Source: Sphingobacteriales bacterium
GTDB lineage: Bacteria; Bacteroidota; Bacteroidia; Chitinophagales; JADIYW01
Assembly: GCA_016719635.1 (NCBI GenBank)
Contig: JADJYT010000004.1
Span: 124,001-188,000 of the forward strand
Direction of reading: 5' to 3'
Length of the DNA stretch: 64,000 nucleotides
Positions 8,484 through 17,806 of this stretch are shown here, one piece after another. Under the pieces are notes generated by a model. That model was given only the letters and a program-made list of their open reading frames with translations, was not told where the DNA came from and made no database searches. Within the stretch, counting starts at the first letter, position 1. Each line of letters starts with the position of its first letter. Both the position numbers and the translations under genes were made by a program.

Positions 8484-9293
8484 TTATTGCCAATTATTTA
8501 CTAAATCTATTAATTCTTGATCTGATAAATTTTCATAATTGTCTTTTTCTAATGCCGTCACAATATTAAGTTGCATTTGTTCACTTAAATTATATTCATC
8601 ATAGCTAGGAATCATCTTTTCAGTAATACTTTCTGAATAGTAAAAATATGTTCTAAAACATCCATAATTAAAAAAACTATAAACAATTTCAAAATTAGTA
8701 TTTTTGTTTTGTTTATAACTAAGTGGTCCAAAATATAAACTTCTAGAACCTATATTGTCTCTTATTAATCTTTCCTGAAACCATAATAAATCCATGCTGA
8801 TTTCAAATTTTATGAAAAAATAATTCAATTTATTTTCCCCATCGAGAAACCTTATTAATTCTGGATTTATTGTAATATTATTTGTTGCGAGCCTGCAACA
8901 GAAGTTTTTTATAAAATACCTAAATACATTATGTTTTTGTTTGATGATGCAATCTGAAAATATTTTACTGAAATCTAACGACTCCGCTTCGATAATTGAA
9001 CTTAAATTTGAATTTATATAGTTGATAAACGTTTCGTAAGCCTGATCTGCAGGTTGACTCTTTTCATTATTGCACTTTTGACACAATACGTTATTAAATT
9101 TTAAGTAATCAGAATTAGCACCTTGTATATTATATAATTTGTCATCACGGACTAGAACTGTTTTATCATTTAAACTTTGGCTTCTTTTCCCAAAATTATT
9201 TATTACGTCAGTTTTTTTGTATTTGTGTTCCCTTGAGTTAGCTAAACTACCACACCACCAACAAATAGTATCTGTTTTTTTTATTCGTATCAT
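8484..9293 (-). CDS. HNH-endonuclease-like protein with paired CxxC motifs
   Basis: Protein of 269 aa. The N-terminus has CWWCG (residues about 11-15), then REHKYKKTD, and then CQKCNNEKSQPADQAYETF at about residues 72-90. Two CxxC pairs with an intervening His and an Asn-rich turn are the arrangement of HNH-type nucleases of the McrA group that use a structural zinc. The remaining 180 residues are not recognised. It is AT-rich, stands alone, and sits in the same insert as the J-domain protein, which fits a defence or mobile-element cargo role. Nuclease activity is inferred from the motif alone. Confidence 0.6.
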   Translation of the reverse strand: MIRIKKTDTICWWCGSLANSREHKYKKTDVINNFGKRSQSLNDKTVLVRDDKLYNIQGANSDYLKFNNVLCQKCNNEKSQPADQAYETFINYINSNLSSIIEAESLDFSKIFSDCIIKQKHNVFRYFIKNFCCRLATNNITINPELIRFLDGENKLNYFFIKFEISMDLLWFQERLIRDNIGSRSLYFGPLSYKQNKNTNFEIVYSFFNYGCFRTYFYYSESITEKMIPSYDEYNLSEQMQLNIVTALEKDNYENLSDQELIDLVNNWQ

Positions 9294-9539
9294 ATTAAAT
9301 GAAATTCACCCAACTTGTTCTTATGTCTGATTTAATCAGACTTAAACACCCAAAATCAGTTGTATAGACCTTTATATATCATCTCTCTTTCAAATATACG
9401 TAATAAATTTCAATAACATATGCGGTAGCTGGTGAATGAGTTTAGGATGGATAGTCAAAAATCCTTAACAAATCATTTAACCTCCTGCGTATCGCTAATA
9501 CCGTATAACAGCTTACCTTTGCAGCGTAAAATCATTTCC
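9294..9539. promoter_or_regulatory. Insert boundary and purH promoter region
   Basis: No gene in this stretch. It holds a 17-bp inverted repeat at 9325-9341 (GTCTGATT, T, AATCAGAC) upstream of the HNH-like gene, possibly its operator. A Bacteroidota -7 element TACCTTTG lies at 9514-9521, about 18 nt before the purH start, so purH probably has its own promoter with a very short leader. No clear -33 TTTG is seen at the expected spacing. Confidence 0.5.
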
Positions 9540-11075
9540 GTGAAAAAAATCAAAGCAGCTCTTGTCTCCGTCTACTACAAAGACGGCCTGGACGTGTTAA
9601 TCCATACCCTGGGGAAACAGCAGGTCACCTTTTACTCCACCGGCGGCACGCAGGCCTTTATCGAGGGGTTGGGCTATACGGTCATCCCCGTGGAGGAACT
9701 GACCTCTTATCCCAGCATACTGGGTGGCCGCGTGAAAACCCTGCACCCCAAGGTGTTTGGTGGCATCCTGGCGCGCCGTGAAAACCCGGAGGACCTGGAG
9801 CAGCTGAAACAATACGAGATTCCGGAAATTGACCTCGTGGTCGTGGATTTGTACCCTTTGAAGAAACGGTCAGAAATTATACGTCTCTGTTTGAAGGGGA
9901 AATTACCTCGGAAATCATCGAAAAGATTGATATCGGCGGCATTTCCCTGATACGGGCGGCAGCCAAGAATTTCAACGACACCGTGATCGTATCGCAAAAG
10001 AGCCAGTATGCAGAACTGGCGCAGGTGCTGGAAGAAAATCAGGGGCAGACCTCGCTGGAATTCCGCCAGCATTTTGCCCAACAGGCATTTGCCGTCAGTT
10101 CCCACTATGATACCCTGATTCACCGCTATTTCTCCCGTTCCGCCCCTTTTGATACGTTTAAGGAAAGTTACCTGAACGGAGAGGCATTGCGCTACGGCGA
10201 GAACCCGCACCAAAAGAGCTATTTCTACAACAATATCCACGAAGTGTTTGACATCCTGAACGGCAAGCAGTTGTCCTACAACAACCCTCGTGGACATCGA
10301 TGCGGCGGTACACCTGATGGCGGAGTTTATAGAAACCACCTTTGCGGTGCTGAAACATACGAACGCCTGCGGCGTGGCTTCCAGAGCGACTACGGTGGAG
10401 GCCTGGAAAGCCGCACTGGCTGCCGACCCAGTTTCGGCTTTCGGCGGGGTACTCATTACGAATGCGACACTGGACGAAGCGACGGCGGCAGAAATCGACA
10501 AGCTGTTTTTTGAAGTGCTGATTGCGCCGGATTTTGAGCCGGAAGCCCTGCAGATACTGATGAAAAAGAAGAACCGCATCCTGCTGAAACAAAAAGGGAC
10601 CGATTTCCCGTCCAGGCAGTTCAAATCCCTGCTGAACGGGGTGATTGCACAGGATTTTGATAAGAAGATAGAGTCGGCGGAAGAGCTGAAGACCGTCACC
10701 AAACGGACGCCTACCGCCGAACAGATAGAGGATTTGGTGTTTGCCAACAAGGTGGCCAAACACCTCAAGTCGAATACGATAGTACTCGCAAAAGGCAGGC
10801 AGCTGCTGGCGATGGGCTGCGGGCAGACTTCGAGGGTGGATGCGTTGCAGCAGGCTATCCACAAGGCACACTCGTTCGGCTTTGACCTGAACGGTGCGGT
10901 GATGGCGAGCGATGCGTTTTTCCCTTTTCCGGATTGCGTGGAAATAGCGGATAAAGCAGGTGTTTCGGCGTTCATCCATCCCGGCGGCAGCATCAAGGAT
11001 CAGGATTCCATCGATTACTGTGATGCGCATCATCTGGTGATGGTGCTGACCGGTATACGCCATTTTAAACATTAA
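9540..11075 (+). CDS. purH: Bifunctional AICAR transformylase / IMP cyclohydrolase, two frameshifts
   Basis: Catalyses the last two steps of IMP synthesis in the cytosol. The N-terminal MGS-like domain (KKIKAALVSVYYKDGLDVLIHTL, FYSTGGTQAFIEGLGY, LGGRVKTLHPKVFGGIL) is the cyclohydrolase. The C-terminal part (ALRYGENPHQ, LKHTNACGVAS, FIHPGGSIKDQDSIDYCD) is the formyltransferase. The frame is broken at the CCC runs 9854-9856 (one base missing) and 10285-10287 (one base extra). The two nearly compensate, and correction gives about 511 aa, the normal family length. I chose the GTG at 9540 because the conserved KKIKAALVSV follows at once. Essential in most settings, so sequence error is the likelier explanation. 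Confidence 0.92.
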
Positions 11076-11112
11076 TCCGTAACAAAGATTAAATTTTTGA
11101 GGAACGTTCTAG

Positions 11113-11144
11113 TTGTCATTTATAAAACGTATTTTTATCGTTTG
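11113..11144 (+). promoter_or_regulatory. Candidate promoter of the mre operon
   Basis: TTG at 11113-11115 and TATCGTTTG at 11136-11144, 20 nt apart, resemble the Bacteroidota -33/-7 pair, with one extra base inside the -7 element. It lies about 30 nt before mreB. Confidence 0.45.
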
Positions 11145-11172
11145 ATTTAATAAGTATAAGAAAGAATAGAAA

Positions 11173-12195
11173 ATGGGATTTTTTAGTTTTCTGAATAAAG
11201 AGATTGCATTAGACCTTGGTACGGCAAATACGCTGATCATATACAGAGACCAGGTGGTGGTAGACGAACCGTCTATCGTGGCCGTTGATAAGAAAACGAA
11301 TCAGGTGATTGCAGTGGGAAAGAAGGCGATGATGATGCACGAAAAGACACATGCCAACATCGAAACGATACGTCCGCTGAAAGACGGTGTGATTGCCGAC
11401 TTTACCGCAGCGGAAGCGATGATACGTGGATTTATTTCCATGATAAATGATGGCAACAAATGGTTTCGCCCGTCGTTGACGATGGTGATCTGCATTCCAT
11501 CGGGTATCACGGAGGTGGAGAAACGTGCAGTAGTGGAATCTGCGGAGCGCGCGAATGCGAGAGAACGCTATTTGATTCACGAACCGATGGCGGCGGCATT
11601 AGGTATAGGCCTCGATGTGGAAATGCCGGAAGGCAACATGATCATTGATATCGGCGGCGGTACGACGGAGATTGCGGTGATTGCCCTGTCAGGAATTGTA
11701 ACCGATCAGTCTATCCGTGTGGCCGGTGACGAGTTTACACTGGATATCGTGGAGTATGTGAAAAGACAGCATAATATTTTAATCGGTGAACGTACGGCGG
11801 AGCCGGTGAAAATACATGTGGGTTCTGCCTTGCAGGATCTGGAAAATCCGCCGGAAGATTATGCCGTTCACGGAAGAGACTTGCTGACGGGCATTCCAAA
11901 ACAGGTGACCGTTTCCTATTCGGAGATTGCAGGTTGCCTGGATAAATCCATTTCCAAGATTGAAGAAGCGGTGATGAAAGCGCTGGAGTCTACTCCGCCG
12001 GAACTGGCTTCGGATATCTATCGCAAAGGATTGTATCTGACGGGCGGTGGCGCGTTGTTGCGTGGCCTGGATAAACGGATTGCCATGAAAACAAAACTGC
12101 CGGTACAGGTGGCGGATGATCCGCTTCGTGCCGTTGTACGGGGTACCGGAATCGCATTGAAAAACAGAGACCGTTTTACCTTCCTGATGAGTTAA
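11173..12195 (+). CDS. mreB: Rod-shape-determining actin homologue MreB
   Basis: Cytosolic actin-like ATPase that forms membrane-bound filaments guiding lateral wall synthesis. The 340-aa protein shows phosphate-1 motif DLGTANTLIIY, phosphate-2 DIGGGTTEIAVI and the adenosine motif LTGGGALLRGLDKRI. An N-terminal amphipathic start (MGFFSFLNKEI) suits membrane binding. It begins a five-gene operon mreB-mreC-mreD-mrdA-rodA with gaps of only a few bases, the standard rod-complex layout in Bacteroidota. Confidence 0.97.
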   Translation: MGFFSFLNKEIALDLGTANTLIIYRDQVVVDEPSIVAVDKKTNQVIAVGKKAMMMHEKTHANIETIRPLKDGVIADFTAAEAMIRGFISMINDGNKWFRPSLTMVICIPSGITEVEKRAVVESAERANARERYLIHEPMAAALGIGLDVEMPEGNMIIDIGGGTTEIAVIALSGIVTDQSIRVAGDEFTLDIVEYVKRQHNILIGERTAEPVKIHVGSALQDLENPPEDYAVHGRDLLTGIPKQVTVSYSEIAGCLDKSISKIEEAVMKALESTPPELASDIYRKGLYLTGGGALLRGLDKRIAMKTKLPVQVADDPLRAVVRGTGIALKNRDRFTFLMS

Positions 12196-12199
12196 ACGA

Positions 12200-13024
12200 A
12201 TGCGCAGCATATATTTTCTTCTTTCCAGGTTTCATGTACTCTTCCTGTTTGTACTGATGGAAATCTTTAGTCTTTATCTTATTTATCAGTCACACAAATA
12301 TCAGGAAGTGACATTCCTGAACACCTCCAATAACCTTGCCGGTAAGGTGGTAGGATTTGCCAATAGCTTTTATACGTTTATAAATCTAGGCAACACGAAC
12401 AGGGAGTTGACAGAAGAAAATACCCGCCTGAAAAAAAGGATACGATACCGGAATACTTATCCTGCAGATACCGCACTTCCGGAACAATCGGAGTCTTACA
12501 GCTTTGAATATATTCCTGCAAAAATTGTCAATAACAGTATCAGTAAAAGCATTAACTACATAACACTGAACAAAGGCAGTAAAGACGGTATTCAGAAAGG
12601 TTGGGGTGTGGTCAGCAGCAACGGTGTGGTGGGTATTGTGACGAATGTTTCTGAAAATTTTTCTCTGGTGATGTCTGTCTTAAGTGTAAAGATGCTGGTG
12701 AGTGTCCGTCATAAGAACACGAATGCGTTGGGTAACCTGAGTTGGAACGGCAAAAGTCCGGCATTGCTGCAGATTCAGAATATCAGCAAAACACTTCCCG
12801 TCAAGAAGAACGATACCATTGTAACGGCGGGATTTTCCTCCATATTTCCACCGGATATTATAGTCGGAAAAGTGAAGCGCTTCAGCCCGGATGAAAGTTC
12901 CAGTTTTTATGAAGTGGATATAGAACCTACGAATGCCATTAGCCGGCTGAGTTATGTGTATGTCGTTAAGAACAGTAAAAAGAAAGAAATTGATGCATTG
13001 GAATCAAACGCATTGAATGAATAA
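12200..13024 (+). CDS. mreC: Rod-shape-determining protein MreC
   Basis: Scaffold protein of 274 aa anchored by one N-terminal helix (about residues 10-28). A coiled coil follows (LGNTNRELTEENTRLKKRI, about 62-85). The periplasmic beta-domain holds GSKDGIQKGWGVVSSNGVVG and VKKNDTIVTAGFSSIFPPDI, typical of MreC. It links MreB filaments to PBP2 and RodA. It starts five bases after mreB and overlaps mreD. Confidence 0.95.
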   Translation: MRSIYFLLSRFHVLFLFVLMEIFSLYLIYQSHKYQEVTFLNTSNNLAGKVVGFANSFYTFINLGNTNRELTEENTRLKKRIRYRNTYPADTALPEQSESYSFEYIPAKIVNNSISKSINYITLNKGSKDGIQKGWGVVSSNGVVGIVTNVSENFSLVMSVLSVKMLVSVRHKNTNALGNLSWNGKSPALLQIQNISKTLPVKKNDTIVTAGFSSIFPPDIIVGKVKRFSPDESSSFYEVDIEPTNAISRLSYVYVVKNSKKKEIDALESNALNE

Positions 13025-13532
13025 CAAGTTTATACTCACCAATATCATTCGGTTTGCGGTGCTCATGGCGCTGCAGGTATTGCTGTTGAATGAACTGCCG
13101 TTGGGACGTGCCTATATCATGATTTATCCGCTGGCGATTTTGCTGTTGCCTGTATTTACCCCCAGGCTCGCCGTGCTGGTGCTTGCCTTCCTTACCGGAC
13201 TCATTATTGATATGTTCAGCAACGGTGGAGGCCTGCATACGGCATCGCTCACACTCATCGGTTACGGCCGCAGTTACATACTCGATACGTTTCAGCCACG
13301 CTCCGGCTGGACAAACTGGATGTTCCCAATCTTTCACAGCAGGGCGTCACCTGGTTTTTTCTATTATACGCTGATTGGTTTCTCCATCCACCATCTTGCG
13401 TATTTCTTTCTCGAGGTTTTCTCGTTTGCCAATTTTTTCCCCACTATCTTTAAGACACTCATCAGCTTGTTCGGTACATTGTTATTGGTATGGATGATCA
13501 GTTTGTTTTTTATGAAGGATATCAAAGAATAA
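13017..13532 (+). CDS. mreD: Rod-shape-determining protein MreD, probable pair of compensating frameshifts
   Basis: Small polytopic inner-membrane protein (171 aa, about five helices) of the rod complex. Motifs RAYIMIYPLAILLLPV and GLIIDMFSNGGGLHTAS, and IHHLAYFFLEVF near the C-terminus, are typical of Bacteroidota MreD. Residues about 104-113 read IFHSRASPGF in the given frame, which does not fit. Shifting by one base between the CCC at 13325-13327 and the T-run at 13355-13360 gives NLSQQGVTWFF, the expected sequence. The ORF stays open either way, so an automated caller would not notice. It overlaps mreC by eight bases. Confidence 0.93.
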   Translation: MNNKFILTNIIRFAVLMALQVLLLNELPLGRAYIMIYPLAILLLPVFTPRLAVLVLAFLTGLIIDMFSNGGGLHTASLTLIGYGRSYILDTFQPRSGWTNWMFPIFHSRASPGFFYYTLIGFSIHHLAYFFLEVFSFANFFPTIFKTLISLFGTLLLVWMISLFFMKDIKE

Positions 13533-13538
13533 TTTTAC

Positions 13539-15557
13539 ATGCAACGAGGGAATGAAAGCGGCATTTTAGAGAAAGCGATTTATATCGCCGCGTTTATCCT
13601 GATTGTCCGTTTATTCTTTTTACAGGTTCTCACACCGGGATACAAACTGAAAGCGCATGATAATGTCGTGAAGAAAGTAACGATTTATCCGTCACGCGGA
13701 CTTATCATAGACAGGAATGGTAAAATCATTGTGTATAATGATGCCGTTTATGATATCCTCATACAATGGAATATTACAAAGGATTTAGATACGCTTAAGT
13801 TATGTGAATTGCTGAATACCAGCATGGACTTTGCCCGTAAGAAACTGGATGAAATCAAACGAACAACGCCCAATAAACCTACTACACTTATCAAATTGCT
13901 GGATCCGCAAACGTTTGCCCGTTTTCAGGAACATCTTTTTGAATTTCCGTCCATCTCCTTCCAAACCCGTACCGTACGGCGCTATCCGTATCACGGCGGT
14001 GCGGCGCTCTTGGGTTATCTGAGTGAGGTAACGGAAAATAATATTGCAAATTCGGAAGGCTATTACGAGCTGGGGGATTATATGGGTACCACCGGGCTGG
14101 AATATTTTTATGATGAATGGCTGAGAGGAGAGAAGGGGTATAGCTTTCAGGTGGTCGATGTGAAAAATACCTATAAGGGGAAATATAAAGACGGGAAGGA
14201 CGACAAGATTCCGGTAGCCGGCTGGGATTTGGTATCCGGCATAGATGCGGAACTGCAGGCGTACGGGGAAAAACTGATGCAGGGGAAAGTGGGTGGCATA
14301 GTGGCTATCGAGCCTTCCACCGGCGAAATACTGGCGTATGTCAGCAGTCCGGGATACGACCCGAATATCCTGACCGGCAGATACCGGCGTCATAATTTTA
14401 ATGTGTTGTTCAAGGATTATTATAAACCATTGTTAAACCGCCCGATTCAGGCGATGTATCCGCCGGGGTCCACCTTCAAGGCAGGTGCGGCTTTAGTGAT
14501 GCTGCAGGAAAATATCCATGGAGAAAAATGGTCGTGGTTCTGTCCGGGAGGATACAGGGTGGGCAATCATGTGGTGAAATGTCACGGCGTTCATGGTATC
14601 CCTGATGTGGAAACCGCCCTGCAGTATTCCTGCAATTCTTATTTCTGTAAGATTTACAATGACTTTATCATGGACTCCGTTTTTGCTGCGCCGGAAATTG
14701 GATATCAGAAATGGTGGGATATGACGAGTCAGTTTGGATATGGCAAGAAAATCGGTATTGACCTCGCCGGCGAAAAGAAGGGTAATTTACCGACCGTAAA
14801 ATATTATAACAAAGTATTCGGTGCGGGCAGATGGAAGGCATCCACGGTGATATCAAATTCCATCGGTCAGGGCGAAGTTTTGGCTACTCCGCTGCAGATA
14901 GCGAATGCCATGGTCATCATAGCAAACAAAGGATTTTATATTACGCCTAAGATTTGCCGGTTCCTGAAGAAGGATGATAAATACAGGAAACCAAAGAAAG
15001 TAAAGATTGTTACGACCATTGATTCTGTCTATTACAGATATGTTACGGACGGATTGGAAAAAGTGGTACTGGCGGGTACCGCGCGGGTTGCACAGATTCC
15101 GGGGATTTCATTTTGCGGCAAAACGGGTACGGCACAGAACCCGCATGGAAAAGACCACTCTATTTTTGCCGGATTCGGACCAAAAGAAAATCCTAAGATT
15201 GCCATTGCGGTATTTGTCGAAAATGCCGGATTCGGGGCGACCTATGCAGCACCTATTGCATCGCTGATGGTGGAGAAATATTTGAACGACACCATCGCAA
15301 AAAAAAGAATACCGCTCGAAGAACGGATGATCAGCATACACCTGATGAAGACAGTATCGGAAATCAAGAACCTGAAATCCGCCGGACAGCAGAAGCAGGA
15401 TTCCATAGCCAGGATAAAGGCGAAGAAAGATTCTGTCATACGGGATAGATTCAGGCAGGATTCTGTCAAGGCAGCAAAACTGAAAGCACAAAAGGAACTT
15501 AAACAGATAAGTGATTCTACTGCCAATTCTCCGAAAATTAAAAATGTGTATCCCTAA
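13539..15557 (+). CDS. mrdA: Penicillin-binding protein 2, cell-elongation transpeptidase
   Basis: Class B PBP of 672 aa that cross-links peptidoglycan during elongation with RodA. One N-terminal membrane helix (about 13-28) is followed by the PBP dimer domain (PSRGLIIDRNGKIIVYND, YPYHGGAALLGYLSEV). The transpeptidase domain has SxxK in PPGSTFKAG, SxN in SCNSY and KTG in CGKTGTAQN. A Lys/Gln-rich tail of about 70 residues extends beyond the catalytic core, longer than in E. coli PBP2 and common in this phylum. Its stop overlaps the rodA start. Confidence 0.96.
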   Translation: MQRGNESGILEKAIYIAAFILIVRLFFLQVLTPGYKLKAHDNVVKKVTIYPSRGLIIDRNGKIIVYNDAVYDILIQWNITKDLDTLKLCELLNTSMDFARKKLDEIKRTTPNKPTTLIKLLDPQTFARFQEHLFEFPSISFQTRTVRRYPYHGGAALLGYLSEVTENNIANSEGYYELGDYMGTTGLEYFYDEWLRGEKGYSFQVVDVKNTYKGKYKDGKDDKIPVAGWDLVSGIDAELQAYGEKLMQGKVGGIVAIEPSTGEILAYVSSPGYDPNILTGRYRRHNFNVLFKDYYKPLLNRPIQAMYPPGSTFKAGAALVMLQENIHGEKWSWFCPGGYRVGNHVVKCHGVHGIPDVETALQYSCNSYFCKIYNDFIMDSVFAAPEIGYQKWWDMTSQFGYGKKIGIDLAGEKKGNLPTVKYYNKVFGAGRWKASTVISNSIGQGEVLATPLQIANAMVIIANKGFYITPKICRFLKKDDKYRKPKKVKIVTTIDSVYYRYVTDGLEKVVLAGTARVAQIPGISFCGKTGTAQNPHGKDHSIFAGFGPKENPKIAIAVFVENAGFGATYAAPIASLMVEKYLNDTIAKKRIPLEERMISIHLMKTVSEIKNLKSAGQQKQDSIARIKAKKDSVIRDRFRQDSVKAAKLKAQKELKQISDSTANSPKIKNVYP

Positions 15558-16831
15558 TGGCGAATAATAAAAGAGCATATGATCCGATTGACAGTACCGT
15601 GTTGCTGTGTTATCTGTTTCTGGTGATATTAGGTATCCTGTCCATTTTTGCAACGGAATATAACGGCAGTTTTACGGCGGCTTTCTTCAGTTTCAAACAC
15701 AGTTATATCAAACAGTTGGTGTGGGCGTTGATTTCGGGGTTGATGTTTTTCTCTATTTTGGGATTTGACAGAAGAATCCTGCAGCTTATATCCTATCCGA
15801 TGTACGGGATGGTTTTGTTTCTGCTTTTTCTGGTGCTGGTGGTCGGACAAACGACCAAAGGACAGCAAAACTGGATTAATCTCGGTGCCTTCAAATTACA
15901 GCCGTCCGAGTTTGCCAAATTCGGAACAGCGATGGCGCTGGCCAAATATTTTGATACACCCAATATGCGCTTCATCACCCGGCGCGAACATCTGATTACT
16001 TATACCATCATCGGGATTCCCTTATTGCTGGTGGCGGCACAGGGAGACGCAGGTTCTTGTCTTGTATTTGCAGCCTTCGTTTTCGTTCTGAACAGGGAAG
16101 GTTTGTCCGACCTGGTGGTGTATCTCGGTTTGTTTGTGATTGCGGTTTCTGTTTTGTCGTTAATCATCAATCAGTACATTATCATAGGGATAACAATCGT
16201 TGTTTTTAGTGCACTAATATACTGGAACTGGATGAATAGATTCATGGCAAGGATTTTAACGGTGCTGATGGTTGGTACTTGTCTTTATACTTTTTCTGTC
16301 AGTTATGTGTTTAATAATGTATTGCAAAAACACCAGCGGGACAGAATTAATGTTGTCCTGGGAAAAGAACTTTCCAAAGAAGCGAAACGCGGCATCGCCT
16401 ATAATCTCAACCAGTCTAAAATAGCCATCGGCTCCGGAGGGCTGATAGGCAAAGGCTTTTTGCAGGGGACACAAACCCGCTATAATTATGTACCTGAAAC
16501 GAGCACGGATTTCATCTTTTCCGCAATTGGGGAAGAATGGGGTTTCGCCGGTTCACTTGTCTTGATTTTGGTTTACACCACATTGTTATTGCGGCTGCTT
16601 CTGATGGCAGAACGACAGAGGAGCCCTTACGGCAGGGTGTATATTTACTCGGTAGTCGCCATAATCTTTACCCACGTTGTAATCAATATCGGCATGACCA
16701 TCGGATTGCTGCCCGTAATCGGGATACCGCTGCCATTGCTAAGTTATGGTGGTTCTTCCCTCCTTTCTTTCACCTTTATGATAGCCACCGCACTCAAGCT
16801 GGATAGTGAGCGACGTATGACATTACGTTAA
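15557..16831 (+). CDS. rodA: RodA, SEDS-family peptidoglycan polymerase
   Basis: Polytopic glycosyltransferase of 424 aa with about ten membrane helices. The SEDS signatures QNWINLGAFKLQPSEFAKFG, the loop VPETSTDFIFSAIGEEWGF, and PLLSYGGSSLL near the C-terminus are all visible. It pairs with PBP2, encoded immediately upstream with a one-base overlap. Last gene of the rod operon. Confidence 0.96.
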   Translation: MANNKRAYDPIDSTVLLCYLFLVILGILSIFATEYNGSFTAAFFSFKHSYIKQLVWALISGLMFFSILGFDRRILQLISYPMYGMVLFLLFLVLVVGQTTKGQQNWINLGAFKLQPSEFAKFGTAMALAKYFDTPNMRFITRREHLITYTIIGIPLLLVAAQGDAGSCLVFAAFVFVLNREGLSDLVVYLGLFVIAVSVLSLIINQYIIIGITIVVFSALIYWNWMNRFMARILTVLMVGTCLYTFSVSYVFNNVLQKHQRDRINVVLGKELSKEAKRGIAYNLNQSKIAIGSGGLIGKGFLQGTQTRYNYVPETSTDFIFSAIGEEWGFAGSLVLILVYTTLLLRLLLMAERQRSPYGRVYIYSVVAIIFTHVVINIGMTIGLLPVIGIPLPLLSYGGSSLLSFTFMIATALKLDSERRMTLR

Positions 16832-16846
16832 ATTTTCAAAAAATAC

Positions 16847-16877
16847 TTGACAAACCCATCTTTTGGGATTATATTTG
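16847..16877 (+). promoter_or_regulatory. Promoter of the ars operon
   Basis: TTG of TTGACA at 16847-16849 and TATATTTG at 16870-16877, 20 nt apart, match the Bacteroidota -33/-7 consensus. It starts just after rodA and precedes arsR by about 40 nt. Confidence 0.65.
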
Positions 16878-16878
16878 A

Positions 16879-16897
16879 CGTATGTTTACGACATACG
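16879..16897. promoter_or_regulatory. ArsR operator, inverted repeat
   Basis: Arms CGTATGT and ACATACG with a 5-nt spacer (TTACG), perfectly symmetrical, placed directly downstream of the -7 element. Binding here would block transcription start, as expected for ArsR autorepression. Confidence 0.7.
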
Positions 16898-16916
16898 AAT
16901 TATTAAACCATGTTTT

Positions 16917-17249
16917 ATGTATGCTAAAATTGAAAATTTCAGTACCGACCGGCAGGAGCTGGCCCGATATGCAAAACTGATGGCGCATCCTGCCAGGGTG
17001 GCCATACTGGAATACCTGGCGAAAGAAAATAAGTGCATATCCGGCGATATTTCCAATGAACTGCCCTTAAGCAGGACAACGGTTTCCCAGCACCTTCAGG
17101 AATTAAAAAATAATGACCTTATTAAAGGGGAGATTGACGGCGTAACCGTATGTTATTGCATCAACTGGAAAACCTACGGAAAAATGGTGAAACTGTTTTC
17201 TGCGTTTTTTCAGAAAGTCAACGGTAATAAATTGAATCAGTGTTGTTAA
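16917..17249 (+). CDS. arsR: ArsR-family arsenic-responsive repressor
   Basis: Winged-helix repressor of 110 aa. The recognition region is LPLSRTTVSQHLQELKNNDLIKGE (about residues 49-72). The usual ELCVCDL metalloid site is not present. In its place is NKCISGDI with a single Cys at 40, and other cysteines occur at 79, 81, 109 and 110 (CYC and a terminal CC). The arsenite site may therefore be built differently from E. coli ArsR. The ATG at 16917 is chosen because the family sequence begins there. First gene of arsR-arsI-acr3-arsC. Confidence 0.9.
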   Translation: MYAKIENFSTDRQELARYAKLMAHPARVAILEYLAKENKCISGDISNELPLSRTTVSQHLQELKNNDLIKGEIDGVTVCYCINWKTYGKMVKLFSAFFQKVNGNKLNQCC

Positions 17250-17267
17250 CCCTATAAATTAAAAAAA

Positions 17268-17786
17268 ATGAGTACATCACTATTTCCGCGCATGCACGTC
17301 TCCCTGTACGTGTCTGATATCGCAAAGACGGTAGATTTCTACAATCAGTTTTTTGAAACAGAACCGGTAAAGGTTAAACCTAATTATGCCAAGTATGTTC
17401 TGGAAAAGCCTTCCCTGATTATCTCCTTTGTGGAGAACAGGGATTTTGTTCAGCCTCATTTCGGGCATTTAGGTTTTCAGGTGGAGACTCTGGAAGAATT
17501 AAACACAAGACTGGAAGCCGCATATAGCCGGCAATTGGTGAAAAAGGAGGAAATCGGCATCCATTGCTGTTATGCCAAACAGGATAAGTTCTGGGTGAAC
17601 GACCCGGACGGCGTACAATGGGAAGTGTATTATTTTCATGAGGATGCGGAGTTCAACGATCCGCATTATGCCACACTTGAAGCGGATGCCTGCTGCATGC
17701 CGGCAGACCATACATTGGTTCAGCAGAAAATCGAACCGGCTGCATTGTCAAATACCTGTTGTCCACCGGAAAGTGGCTGCTGCTGA
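17268..17786 (+). CDS. arsI: ArsI-like C-As lyase (glyoxalase/extradiol dioxygenase fold)
   Basis: Non-haem iron dioxygenase expected to cleave the carbon-arsenic bond of trivalent methyl- or aryl-arsenicals. The 172-aa protein has candidate iron ligands His10, His67 and Glu119 and the vicinal pair Cys100-Cys101 in GIHCCYAKQDKFWVNDPDG, which in ArsI holds the organoarsenical. The C-terminal tail is rich in cysteine pairs (ACC, TCC, GCC), as in many ArsI and CadI proteins. The position between arsR and acr3 supports arsenic rather than cadmium. Family members are often labelled cadmium-induced protein CadI. Confidence 0.85.
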   Translation: MSTSLFPRMHVSLYVSDIAKTVDFYNQFFETEPVKVKPNYAKYVLEKPSLIISFVENRDFVQPHFGHLGFQVETLEELNTRLEAAYSRQLVKKEEIGIHCCYAKQDKFWVNDPDGVQWEVYYFHEDAEFNDPHYATLEADACCMPADHTLVQQKIEPAALSNTCCPPESGCC

Positions 17787-17806
17787 TTAACTGATATAGA
17801 ACAGAT

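Noticed and set aside
9707..11072. Long antisense open frames opposite purH
   Set aside because: They mirror a GC-richer conserved gene on the other strand and have no recognisable domains.
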